The notes beneath the pieces are model-generated. The model ran no database searches, had not been told where the DNA came from, and saw only the letters and a list, made by a program, of their open reading frames with translations. 64,000 nt of DNA from CAWKAV01 sp963847735 (GTDB taxonomy: Bacteria > Desulfobacterota > Desulfuromonadia > Desulfuromonadales > BM103), in contig CAWKAV010000028.1 of NCBI GenBank assembly GCA_963847735.1, forward strand, positions 68,607 through 132,606. The letters are read 5' to 3'. The position numbers and the translations under genes were made by a program. This document shows positions 53,849 through 61,316 of the stretch, piece by piece. Within the stretch, counting starts at the first letter, position 1. Every line of letters begins with the position of its first letter.

Positions 53849-54532
53849 ATGGAACATATCCTGCTTAAAATTTCAATTATGCTGGTTCCGGCGTTGCTGG
53901 CGGTTACCATGCATGAAGTCGCCCATGGTTTCATTGCTGAAAAACTTGGTGACCCGACTGCGAGACTGTTGGGAAGGTTGACGCTGAATCCTGTCAAACA
54001 CCTTGATCCGATCGGCACTATTGCTTTGCTGGTGTTCGGTTTTGGCTGGGCACGTCCGGTGCCGGTCAATGCAGGTAATCTGCGCAACCCGAAAAAGGAC
54101 ATGATCTGGGTTTCCCTGGCGGGCCCCTCGGCGAACCTGTTGCTGGCCGTTTGCTCTGCCCTGTTGCTTCGGGCCATCGTCTTTATTGTGGCTTCGTTGC
54201 CTGAGGGAAGCCAACTCCTGCCCATTATCAAACCTGTCGGCCTGATGGCGGCATTCGGACTGTATATCAATGTAATCCTCTGCCTCTTCAATTTGATGCC
54301 GATCCCGCCACTCGATGGCGGCAGGATTCTTATGGGGGTTTTACCGGACCGGCAAGCGCAGGTACTGCATCGAATCGAGCCGTTCGGTATGTTGTTGATC
54401 ATCTTTCTGATCTTCGGCACATCGATCTGGAGAACGACCTTCAGTCCTGCAGTTCATTCTGTGGTAAGTCTTCTGGCCGGCCCACATATGGGGACAGTTG
54501 CCGAGACCATGAATCTCCTGTTTTACAAGTGA
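53849..54532 (+). CDS. Site-2 protease family (M50) membrane metalloprotease
   Basis: 227 residues from ATG 53849, highly hydrophobic. Zinc motif MHEVAHGF (HExxH) is in the first helix, and LFNLMPIPPLDGGRI holds the third ligand Asp (LDG). LTLNPVKHLDPIGT is the usual FPG-like loop. It is the short stand-alone type without PDZ domain. Substrates are unknown. It precedes scpA, an arrangement seen in many bacteria. Confidence 0.92.
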   Translation: MEHILLKISIMLVPALLAVTMHEVAHGFIAEKLGDPTARLLGRLTLNPVKHLDPIGTIALLVFGFGWARPVPVNAGNLRNPKKDMIWVSLAGPSANLLLAVCSALLLRAIVFIVASLPEGSQLLPIIKPVGLMAAFGLYINVILCLFNLMPIPPLDGGRILMGVLPDRQAQVLHRIEPFGMLLIIFLIFGTSIWRTTFSPAVHSVVSLLAGPHMGTVAETMNLLFYK

Positions 54533-54540
54533 GCGCCGGC

Positions 54541-55311
54541 ATGGACAGTTACGACATCCAGTTGGAAAATTTTGAGGGGCCTCTCGACCTGCTGTTGCAT
54601 CTCATAAAAAAGAATGAGATGGATATCCATGATATTCCGATGATGGCGGTTACCGATCAGTACATGGCGATGCTCGATGCCATGAAAACCATCAATCTTG
54701 ATCTTGCCGGCGAGTTTCTCCTCATGGCGGCGACCCTGCTGCATATCAAGTCGAAGATGCTCCTGCCCAGGATGATCGAAGAAGAACAAGAAGAGGATGA
54801 AGATGACCCGCGCGCCGAGCTGGTCAGACGACTGCTCGAGTACCAGAAATACAAGGAAGTCTCTCAGGTCCTCGACAGCCGGCCCCAGTTGAATCGTGAA
54901 GTTTTTGCCCGTGTTTCTCCTGAACCGGAGCTTCTGGAGGAGGCCGAGACGGGGTTTGTTGCCGTGGGGCTTTTCGACCTTCTTGAAGCACTGCAGGAGG
55001 TTCTCAAGGAAAGTCCTGAGCCGCATGTTCATGAAATCAACCTGGAGAAACTTTCGGTGACAGACCGGATCAATGCCATCCTCTCTGCTCTGCAGGGCAG
55101 GGAAAGTTTGGCATTCGCCGATCTTTTTACTGGCGGAATGAAACGAAACGAAATGATCGTGACCTTCCTGGCCCTGTTGGAGTTGGTCAAGTTGCGCATG
55201 GTGCATTTTATGCAAAATACCCGTCACGGAACCATTTGGCTTTTTCCGGCAGTGTCCCTGGATGAAGTCGATGGACTTGAAGTTGGAGATGAATCCCTTG
55301 GATATTCTTGA
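54541..55311 (+). CDS. scpA: Segregation and condensation protein A
   Basis: 256 residues. IQLENFEGPLDLLLHLIKKNEMDIHDIPM is the kleisin N-terminal signature, and LLMAATLLHIKSKMLLP follows. An alternative GTG start lies 12 bp upstream inside the protease gene. ScpA bridges SMC heads. It overlaps scpB by 50 bp. Confidence 0.95.
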   Translation: MDSYDIQLENFEGPLDLLLHLIKKNEMDIHDIPMMAVTDQYMAMLDAMKTINLDLAGEFLLMAATLLHIKSKMLLPRMIEEEQEEDEDDPRAELVRRLLEYQKYKEVSQVLDSRPQLNREVFARVSPEPELLEEAETGFVAVGLFDLLEALQEVLKESPEPHVHEINLEKLSVTDRINAILSALQGRESLAFADLFTGGMKRNEMIVTFLALLELVKLRMVHFMQNTRHGTIWLFPAVSLDEVDGLEVGDESLGYS

Positions 55312-55891
55312 ACTGGTGCCAATCGTTGAGGCCATGATTTTTGCCGCTGATGGCCCGATCAAGGCGGAACGCATGGCGGATGCCCTTGATATAACTCCAG
55401 AAAAGATTTTGTTGGCGATCGAAGCACTGGAAGTGGATTATGCAGAGAGGCCGCGCGGATTTTTTTTGCAGAAAGTTGCCGGCGGTTACCAGCTGAGAAC
55501 CTGCCCTGAATATGCCGATTACCTGAGAAAGCTCGGTCATAATCGGCCCTTCAAGTTTTCCCGTCCTGCTTTGGAGACTCTTGCGATTATTGCATATCGT
55601 CAGCCGGTGACCCGATCAGAAATCGAGTATTTGCGTGGTGTCGATTCCGGCAGTGTTCTGAAAACCCTGCTCGAGAAGCATCTGGCTAGAATCCTGGGCA
55701 AAAAGGATGTGCCGGGAAAACCGATGATTTACGGTACGACACGCGAATTCCTGGAGCTGTTCGGCCTGCCGGATCTTGCGGCGTTACCGACCCTGCGTGA
55801 ATTCAGTGAACTGATCCCAGACGAGAACAGTGAGTCTGTTGCTATAGATTTGCCGCTTCTGGTTGATAGGGATGGTTCGGTGGAGTTTTGA
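55262..55891 (+). CDS. scpB: Segregation and condensation protein B
   Basis: 209 residues. VPIVEAMIFAADGPI, FSRPALETLAIIAYRQPVTRSEIEYLRGVDSG and YGTTREFLELFGL are family marks. ATG at 55271 or 55289 could also be used; the ATG at 55289 directly follows GGAG. ScpB dimers bind ScpA in the SMC complex. Last gene of the protease-scpA-scpB operon. Confidence 0.94.
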   Translation: MKSMDLKLEMNPLDILELVPIVEAMIFAADGPIKAERMADALDITPEKILLAIEALEVDYAERPRGFFLQKVAGGYQLRTCPEYADYLRKLGHNRPFKFSRPALETLAIIAYRQPVTRSEIEYLRGVDSGSVLKTLLEKHLARILGKKDVPGKPMIYGTTREFLELFGLPDLAALPTLREFSELIPDENSESVAIDLPLLVDRDGSVEF

Positions 55892-55933
55892 ACAGTATGC
55901 TGAGAGGTTAAGGGCTAAGGGTTTTTTAGCTTC

Positions 55934-55970
55934 AAAAAAACAGGCCGGCAACCAGAAGGTTGTCGGCCTG
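55934..55970 (-). terminator. Terminator of the PxxKW gene
   Basis: CAGGCCGACAACC (minus strand) pairs with GGTTGCCGGCCTG around TTCT, followed by TTTTTTT on the minus strand. Confidence 0.85.
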
Positions 55971-55997
55971 AAAAATGTAATACAATGTGCTGTTTTG

Positions 55998-56276
55998 TTA
56001 ACGACCGCCGCGTTTCGAAGCCTTGATGGGGTTGACCTTGATGTCTGAAATCTTGACTTCAACTTTACGATGGGTGGCAAAGTTGCAGAGGCCGGCAGCC
56101 CATTTTTTGAGTGGGGCGGGAGCCATGACGCAGACGGGGCCGATGGTGCCCTCTACGATGTGGCCGCAGCCTTCGCACATTTCGATAACGTTCTGGCAGG
56201 TGTTGCCCTCATAAACGCAACCGCTTTTGCTCCAGAAAGTACATTCTCTATCGGGAAGAACTGTTTGACACTTCAT
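55998..56276 (-). CDS. PxxKW family cysteine-rich protein
   Basis: 92 residues with the namesake PLKKW motif (APAPLKKWAAGLC) and eight or so Cys, several in pairs (C-x7-C, MCEGCGH). This family is found mainly in Deltaproteobacteria; its Cys suggest a metal site. Function is unknown. The gene has its own terminator. Confidence 0.9.
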   Translation of the reverse strand: MKCQTVLPDRECTFWSKSGCVYEGNTCQNVIEMCEGCGHIVEGTIGPVCVMAPAPLKKWAAGLCNFATHRKVEVKISDIKVNPIKASKRGGR

Positions 56277-56451
56277 AGGGTACTCCTCTTTAATCTAATG
56301 CTTGTTCTTGGAGTTGCCGGTCTATCAATCGTCCGACCGTCTCCTGTTTTCCGGAAGAGGATTTCTACCTTCTTTTGCCAATGTGTGTCAACCCTAAAAG
56401 CTGTTTCTGTTTGCCCATTGACCCGATTTTGACGATTAGGTAGTTTCATGT

Positions 56452-56763
56452 ATGGAAAATTCAGTCGAAAAAAAGTTGCGAAACTGGGAGTCTCTCTGCT
56501 GCAGGTGCGCACGATGCTGTTATGAGAAGATTGATTTCGACGGGCAGATTTTCTATACGGAGATGCCCTGTGAATTTCTTGACCTCAAAACAAGATTATG
56601 CCGGGTTTACGCAGAGCGTGACATCAAACGACCGGGGTGTGTTCGACTGACGCGTGAAATTGTCGGCAAGGGCTTTCTGCCGGCCGATTGTCCTTATGTC
56701 GCCGACATCGAAAACTATTCGGCCTCGAGCATGACGGACGATCATGATGCGGAGGAGTCCTGA
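56452..56763 (+). CDS. YkgJ family cysteine cluster protein
   Basis: 103 residues. The Cys-rich N-terminus CCRCARCCYEKIDFDG, then MPCEFLDLKTRLCRVYAERDIKRPGC and LPADCPYV, is the YkgJ (CxxCxxCC) pattern that binds zinc or an iron-sulphur cluster. Function is unknown. Confidence 0.88.
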   Translation: MENSVEKKLRNWESLCCRCARCCYEKIDFDGQIFYTEMPCEFLDLKTRLCRVYAERDIKRPGCVRLTREIVGKGFLPADCPYVADIENYSASSMTDDHDAEES

Positions 56764-56839
56764 ACAGGATTTCAGCCGATGGTATGGTATTCTTTGCCTG
56801 TAATACGGATTTTTAAACACTTTCGTTGGAGGATATTGC

Positions 56840-58261
56840 ATGAATCAAATCAAGTTTGGAACATCCGGTTGGCGCGGTATCCTCGCTGAAGATTTTACCC
56901 TGGAAAATGTTCGTATCGTGACTCAGGCGATCGCCGATTTCCTGCGCGCGGAAGCAGGAAGTGAGCGGGGCCTTGTGGTTGGCTACGACAGCCGGTTTAT
57001 GGGTGAACGTTTCGCGAAGGAAACCGCGCGGGTGCTGGCTGGCTCCGGGGTGCCGGTCTTCATCTGCAAGCGGGACACCCCTACGCCGGTGATTGCCTTT
57101 GAAATTATGCGCCGCGGCACTGCCGGCGCCATAAATTTCACCGCCAGTCATAATCCCAGCGAATATAATGGCATCAAGTTTTCAACCGCCTGGGGTGGCC
57201 CCGCGCTTCCCGAAGTGACCGTCGAGATCGAGCGGTTGGCGAATGCCATGCTTGGCGAACTCTGCTATCGCAGCATGCCGCTTGATCAGGCGGTTCGTTG
57301 CGGTCTTGTAGAAGAAATCGATCCCATGCCCGCTTACCTCGAGGCCTTGCGCCGTAAAGTCGATCTCGATGCTATCGGCAGGTCGGGGATGAAGGTGATC
57401 TTTGACCCGATGTTCGGGGCCGGTCGCGGTTACGTCGATAGCCTGATGGCTGAATCCGGCCTGCTGGTGCAGACCATCAATGGCAACCGCGACCCCTACT
57501 TTGGCGGTATGCCCCCCGATCCCTCTCCGGCGCATCTCAAAGATCTCATCAACAAGGTCAGGAAAGACAGCAGCATCGTACTCGGACTGGCCACCGATGG
57601 CGACGCCGATCGTTACGGCATTATCGACAACGACGGCACCTTTATCGAACCGAACTACATTCTCGCGCTGCTCTACGATTACCTGGTTAGAAGGAAAGGT
57701 GAGAGCGGCGATGCCGCGCGCTCTGTCGCAACCTCACATTTTATTGATGCCGTGGCAGCACATCATGGTCACAAGGTTCGTGAAACACCGGTCGGCTTCA
57801 AATACATCGGTGAATTTATTCGTGACAATAAAATCGTCGTCGGCGGCGAAGAGAGCGCCGGGCTGAGTATACGCGGTCATGTCCCTGATAAAGATGGCGT
57901 GCTGGCCTGCCTGCTGGTTGCCGAAATGGTCGCTGTCGAAGGCAAGACGCTCGGTCAACTTTTGAAAAATCTCTACAACCGTGTCGGTGAATTCCATACC
58001 GCCCGAACAAACCTGCGTCTCTCCATGGAACTTTCGGACAAGATCGGCGCCAAACTCGCTTCTCCGCCGGATCAGTTGGCCGGCAAACCAGTAAAGGAGC
58101 TGGTGACAACCGATGGTGTCAAGATGGTCCTGGAGGATGGTTCATGGGCGCTGTTCCGCAAGTCGGGTACCGAGCCGGTGGTGCGGGTTTATACCGAGGC
58201 GGGGAGTAGGGAAGGATTGGAGGCGTTGACTGCGGCGGCGGTAAAGTATGTGGAAAGTTAG
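56840..58261 (+). CDS. Phosphoglucomutase / phosphomannomutase family protein
   Basis: 473 residues. The phosphoserine loop TASHNPSEYNGIKF, metal loop ATDGDADRYGIIDNDG, sugar-binding GGEESAGLSI and phosphate loop KSGTEPVVRVYTEA are complete. The family converts hexose 6-phosphates and 1-phosphates, which feeds the rfbA and LPS pathways. The exact sugar is not clear from sequence. GGAGGATATTGC precedes the ATG. Confidence 0.93.
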   Translation: MNQIKFGTSGWRGILAEDFTLENVRIVTQAIADFLRAEAGSERGLVVGYDSRFMGERFAKETARVLAGSGVPVFICKRDTPTPVIAFEIMRRGTAGAINFTASHNPSEYNGIKFSTAWGGPALPEVTVEIERLANAMLGELCYRSMPLDQAVRCGLVEEIDPMPAYLEALRRKVDLDAIGRSGMKVIFDPMFGAGRGYVDSLMAESGLLVQTINGNRDPYFGGMPPDPSPAHLKDLINKVRKDSSIVLGLATDGDADRYGIIDNDGTFIEPNYILALLYDYLVRRKGESGDAARSVATSHFIDAVAAHHGHKVRETPVGFKYIGEFIRDNKIVVGGEESAGLSIRGHVPDKDGVLACLLVAEMVAVEGKTLGQLLKNLYNRVGEFHTARTNLRLSMELSDKIGAKLASPPDQLAGKPVKELVTTDGVKMVLEDGSWALFRKSGTEPVVRVYTEAGSREGLEALTAAAVKYVES

Positions 58262-58412
58262 GCGGTGCAATTAATTGTCTTGACACAATGTAAATCTTAA
58301 TTAACTATATAAACAATTGTTATGGCATACTTTACTTGTTTAGTAGTAAAAGATGCTTTGCTATCTGTGGGTATTGTCAGTCTGAAATATGCTATTGCTG
58401 CAGGAGGGGGTC

Positions 58413-61316
58413 TTGCTTCAATTCCATCGTATCGTCACTACTATTATTTTATCTGCTGTTTTTCTGGGCTCTGTTGTTCATGCCGGACAGGAGCGATCCG
58501 TTGAAGATCTTTCTGCAACGGCAGGGAATATTCTTAAACTTGTTCAACACATGCAACTTGCCCAGGCTGAAGATTCCTCTCTTGCGAACCTGCGTAGTCA
58601 ACTGATTCTTCAGTTTGAGAATCTGCAAGTTTACAGACTTCTTCTAGACGAGCGTTTGCGAAGTCGGGAAACCAGGCTGAAGTATGACAACTCTGTTGTC
58701 AGGGCACGTAATCAGGAATTTTCGAAGCTTCTCAACGATCACCTTCAGAGCATTGTCGCTCTCTTGAAGGAAATAATCAGTCAGACCGAACCCGGGTGGG
58801 AGGATCTTGATAAACTAACAATTTTACTCAAACTGCTTGTGACGACACAACAACCGCCTTTGCATGGAACCCTTCCTTATCGACAATTACAGCTACAGAC
58901 CAAAGCTCCCGATTTATCACCGCTGATTATTCCTGCGTATCAGACTCTCTCGATAGCACATACTTCTGGTGACCTCAAAGGTGCACCTGAAGCGCCTATT
59001 TCGCAGGCAATTTATCAAAAAGCACAGGCCATTGCCGAATCTGCTGGCAAACAGAACTGGGATCCGGTCGATCTTTATGAGTGGGTCAAGAACAACGTTA
59101 CGACAGAGTGGTATTGGGGAAGCATGAAAGGGGCGGAGGAAACCCTGCGGCAACGTAGTGGCAATGATGCTGATCAGGCCGCTTTGTTGATTGCTCTGTT
59201 GCGTGCAGCAGGTTATCCGTCTCGATATGTGAGAGGGACTGTCGAATTTTTCCCAGATCTTGATATGGCAAGACATTTGACAGGGATTGAAGATGCGGTG
59301 CGTATGGGTGATTTTTTTCGTAAAGCTGGCATACCTCACTTGCCTGTCCTGGCTGGTAGTGAAGTCGTCAATTACCAGATAGAGCATGTCTGGGTGGAAA
59401 CCCTGATTCCTTATGCGAATTACCGTGGTTCGTTGGCGGATATGGAAGGCAAGGTTTGGCTGCCGCTGGATACCAGCTTTAAAGTAGCGGGTTTTCTGGA
59501 AAACGGAGAGCTTGATCTTTATGGCGTACCAGAACAACCTCTCTTGACATTGCGCGACGACTATCTCTCTGAATCACAGGGCAAGGTTCCAATAGAGGTT
59601 ATTCGTGAAAATGTCGCCAGCTTTCTGGCCGGATATCTGCCATCAGTCCAATACAACAGCATCCTGCACCGGCGCATTCAGCAATCGGAAAATTTGCATA
59701 TTATATCAACAATGCCCCAGTTCACGGAAGTTGCAATAACCGGCGAATATCAATTTTTGCCCGATTCTCTGGTCCATAAAGTTCGGTTTTCTGCGGTTGA
59801 TGCCGAAACAGGCTCCTTGCCGGTCTTTGATTTGATTCTGCCGGTAAGGGAACTAACCAGCCAGTTGGTACAGATTTCCTTTGAACCGGAGACCGTTGAA
59901 GATCAGGAAACCATCAATCTTTGGGGTGGTTTGGATAATACTCCCGGCTATCTTGTTTATCTCCGACCGGTACTGATTGTTAACGACGTTCGTATGGCTG
60001 GAGGTCAGCGAGGCTTTCCGGTTGGCAAGGATTTTACCTTGAAAGTCACCATGCTGTCTCCCGCTGGTGATGTCGAGGTCGAAAATCGGATTGTAATCGG
60101 TTATCCGCAGCTGTTGGGGATCGTTGCACAAGATGTGAGAATCATTGACGAGGAAAATGAGAATGACAGAGCCGTCGATTTTCTTTATCGCACGGCAATG
60201 GATTATGTGGATTCATGGAACCGGGACGAACAGGAAATGGCTGATCTCCTGAACCTCAAAATTGCCAGGCCTTTGTCGTCACTGGTTACTCTCGGCGGCA
60301 TGATGAATGTCACGGAATTGCTTGGATACCCACAGAGCGTCACCTGGACCGGGCTCTTTATGGATGCAGATGTCCGTGTTGCAGAAGCAGTGGTCCGTAA
60401 TTCTACGACTGACAATCGCCAGTTGTCTTTCATGCAGTTGTCTTCATTGCAGGGGTCGGTTTTGGAGCATCAGGTTATCGAGAAACATTTCCAGGTTGAA
60501 AGTATCTCGACGGCCAAGCTGTTTGGCCTGGCAAGAGGTGTAAACCTGCCAATCCTGACTATCAATGCTGAAAACGTTTCCGCCATACTTGCTGAACTGG
60601 ACCTGAGTCAGTCTGTCCGTGAAGACATTACTGCCGCAGTTGACGTCGGCATGTTCGTGCAGATACCGGCACAGCCGTTGACCTACTCTGCCTGGACCGG
60701 TACCGGTTACCTCAAAGAATCAGCCGAGACAGGCGAAGCAGGCTATATGCTCTCCGGAGCTATCGCCGGCGGCAATACCGTGTTAGGTAAAGCGTTCTGG
60801 CCGGAAACTGTAGTCAGAACGATGGAGCGTCCTTATCGGGGCAAGCCTAATAACGACATAACGGCTGCGCACAGCCTTGACTCGATAACCCCATGGGAGG
60901 TCAGGTTGGCGACCGCCGGCGAGGTTTTGTCCGCTCCCCTGATGGTCAGGGTGAAAGACGCTCTTGGAGTGCCCGTTGCCGGCGCACCGGTTGCCTTTAC
61001 CGTCAATAAAGGTGTCGGAACGCTGATAGATGACAGTGTCGAGCCGGGTTTGATGGTTCAGTCACTTACGGTCACCAGCGATTACGATGGAATTGCTCGG
61101 GCAGGATTTGTTCCCGGAAAAAGTGTTTATAGTCATCCAATCGTGTTGACCCGTCCCGATGATGAACAGGCGAATATCGTCGGTGAAAACCTTATCACTG
61201 CCCAACTTGCGGCTGGTTCCCTTGTTGCTCTTGATGATCCGATCATTGTGCTCGGCTTTGCCGGTCAGCCTGACCTGTCAGCGATTCAAGTCATCGGCGA
61301 TGGCGAAGGTGGGTGA
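58413..61316 (+). CDS. Secreted transglutaminase-like protein, N-terminal part of a frameshifted gene
   Basis: 967 residues from TTG 58413. This start is set by AGGAGGGGG and gives a clean signal peptide ending SVVHA|GQE. Residues about 210-370 form a transglutaminase-like domain: WGSMKGAEETLRQRSGNDADQAALLIALLRAAGYPSRYVRGT, EHVWVE and WLPLDTSF. The usual catalytic Cys position is occupied by Asp (GNDADQA), so the fold is probably not enzymatic. Beta-rich regions follow, and a Big-1-like Ig repeat (VPVAGAPVAFTVNKGVGTL) lies near residue 860. The frame ends in the middle of the next Ig repeat, at IQVIGDGEGG-stop, and continues in another frame from 61300. Confidence 0.75.
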   Translation: MLQFHRIVTTIILSAVFLGSVVHAGQERSVEDLSATAGNILKLVQHMQLAQAEDSSLANLRSQLILQFENLQVYRLLLDERLRSRETRLKYDNSVVRARNQEFSKLLNDHLQSIVALLKEIISQTEPGWEDLDKLTILLKLLVTTQQPPLHGTLPYRQLQLQTKAPDLSPLIIPAYQTLSIAHTSGDLKGAPEAPISQAIYQKAQAIAESAGKQNWDPVDLYEWVKNNVTTEWYWGSMKGAEETLRQRSGNDADQAALLIALLRAAGYPSRYVRGTVEFFPDLDMARHLTGIEDAVRMGDFFRKAGIPHLPVLAGSEVVNYQIEHVWVETLIPYANYRGSLADMEGKVWLPLDTSFKVAGFLENGELDLYGVPEQPLLTLRDDYLSESQGKVPIEVIRENVASFLAGYLPSVQYNSILHRRIQQSENLHIISTMPQFTEVAITGEYQFLPDSLVHKVRFSAVDAETGSLPVFDLILPVRELTSQLVQISFEPETVEDQETINLWGGLDNTPGYLVYLRPVLIVNDVRMAGGQRGFPVGKDFTLKVTMLSPAGDVEVENRIVIGYPQLLGIVAQDVRIIDEENENDRAVDFLYRTAMDYVDSWNRDEQEMADLLNLKIARPLSSLVTLGGMMNVTELLGYPQSVTWTGLFMDADVRVAEAVVRNSTTDNRQLSFMQLSSLQGSVLEHQVIEKHFQVESISTAKLFGLARGVNLPILTINAENVSAILAELDLSQSVREDITAAVDVGMFVQIPAQPLTYSAWTGTGYLKESAETGEAGYMLSGAIAGGNTVLGKAFWPETVVRTMERPYRGKPNNDITAAHSLDSITPWEVRLATAGEVLSAPLMVRVKDALGVPVAGAPVAFTVNKGVGTLIDDSVEPGLMVQSLTVTSDYDGIARAGFVPGKSVYSHPIVLTRPDDEQANIVGENLITAQLAAGSLVALDDPIIVLGFAGQPDLSAIQVIGDGEGG

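Noticed and set aside
58280..58311. Promoter for the large secreted gene (TTGACA with TATATA)
   Set aside because: The spacer is 20 bp, longer than sigma-70 promoters normally tolerate.
61295..61316. Programmed ribosomal frameshift in the large secreted gene
   Set aside because: There is no slippery heptamer of the X-XXY-YYZ type or A-run and no clear downstream structure; an indel is simpler.
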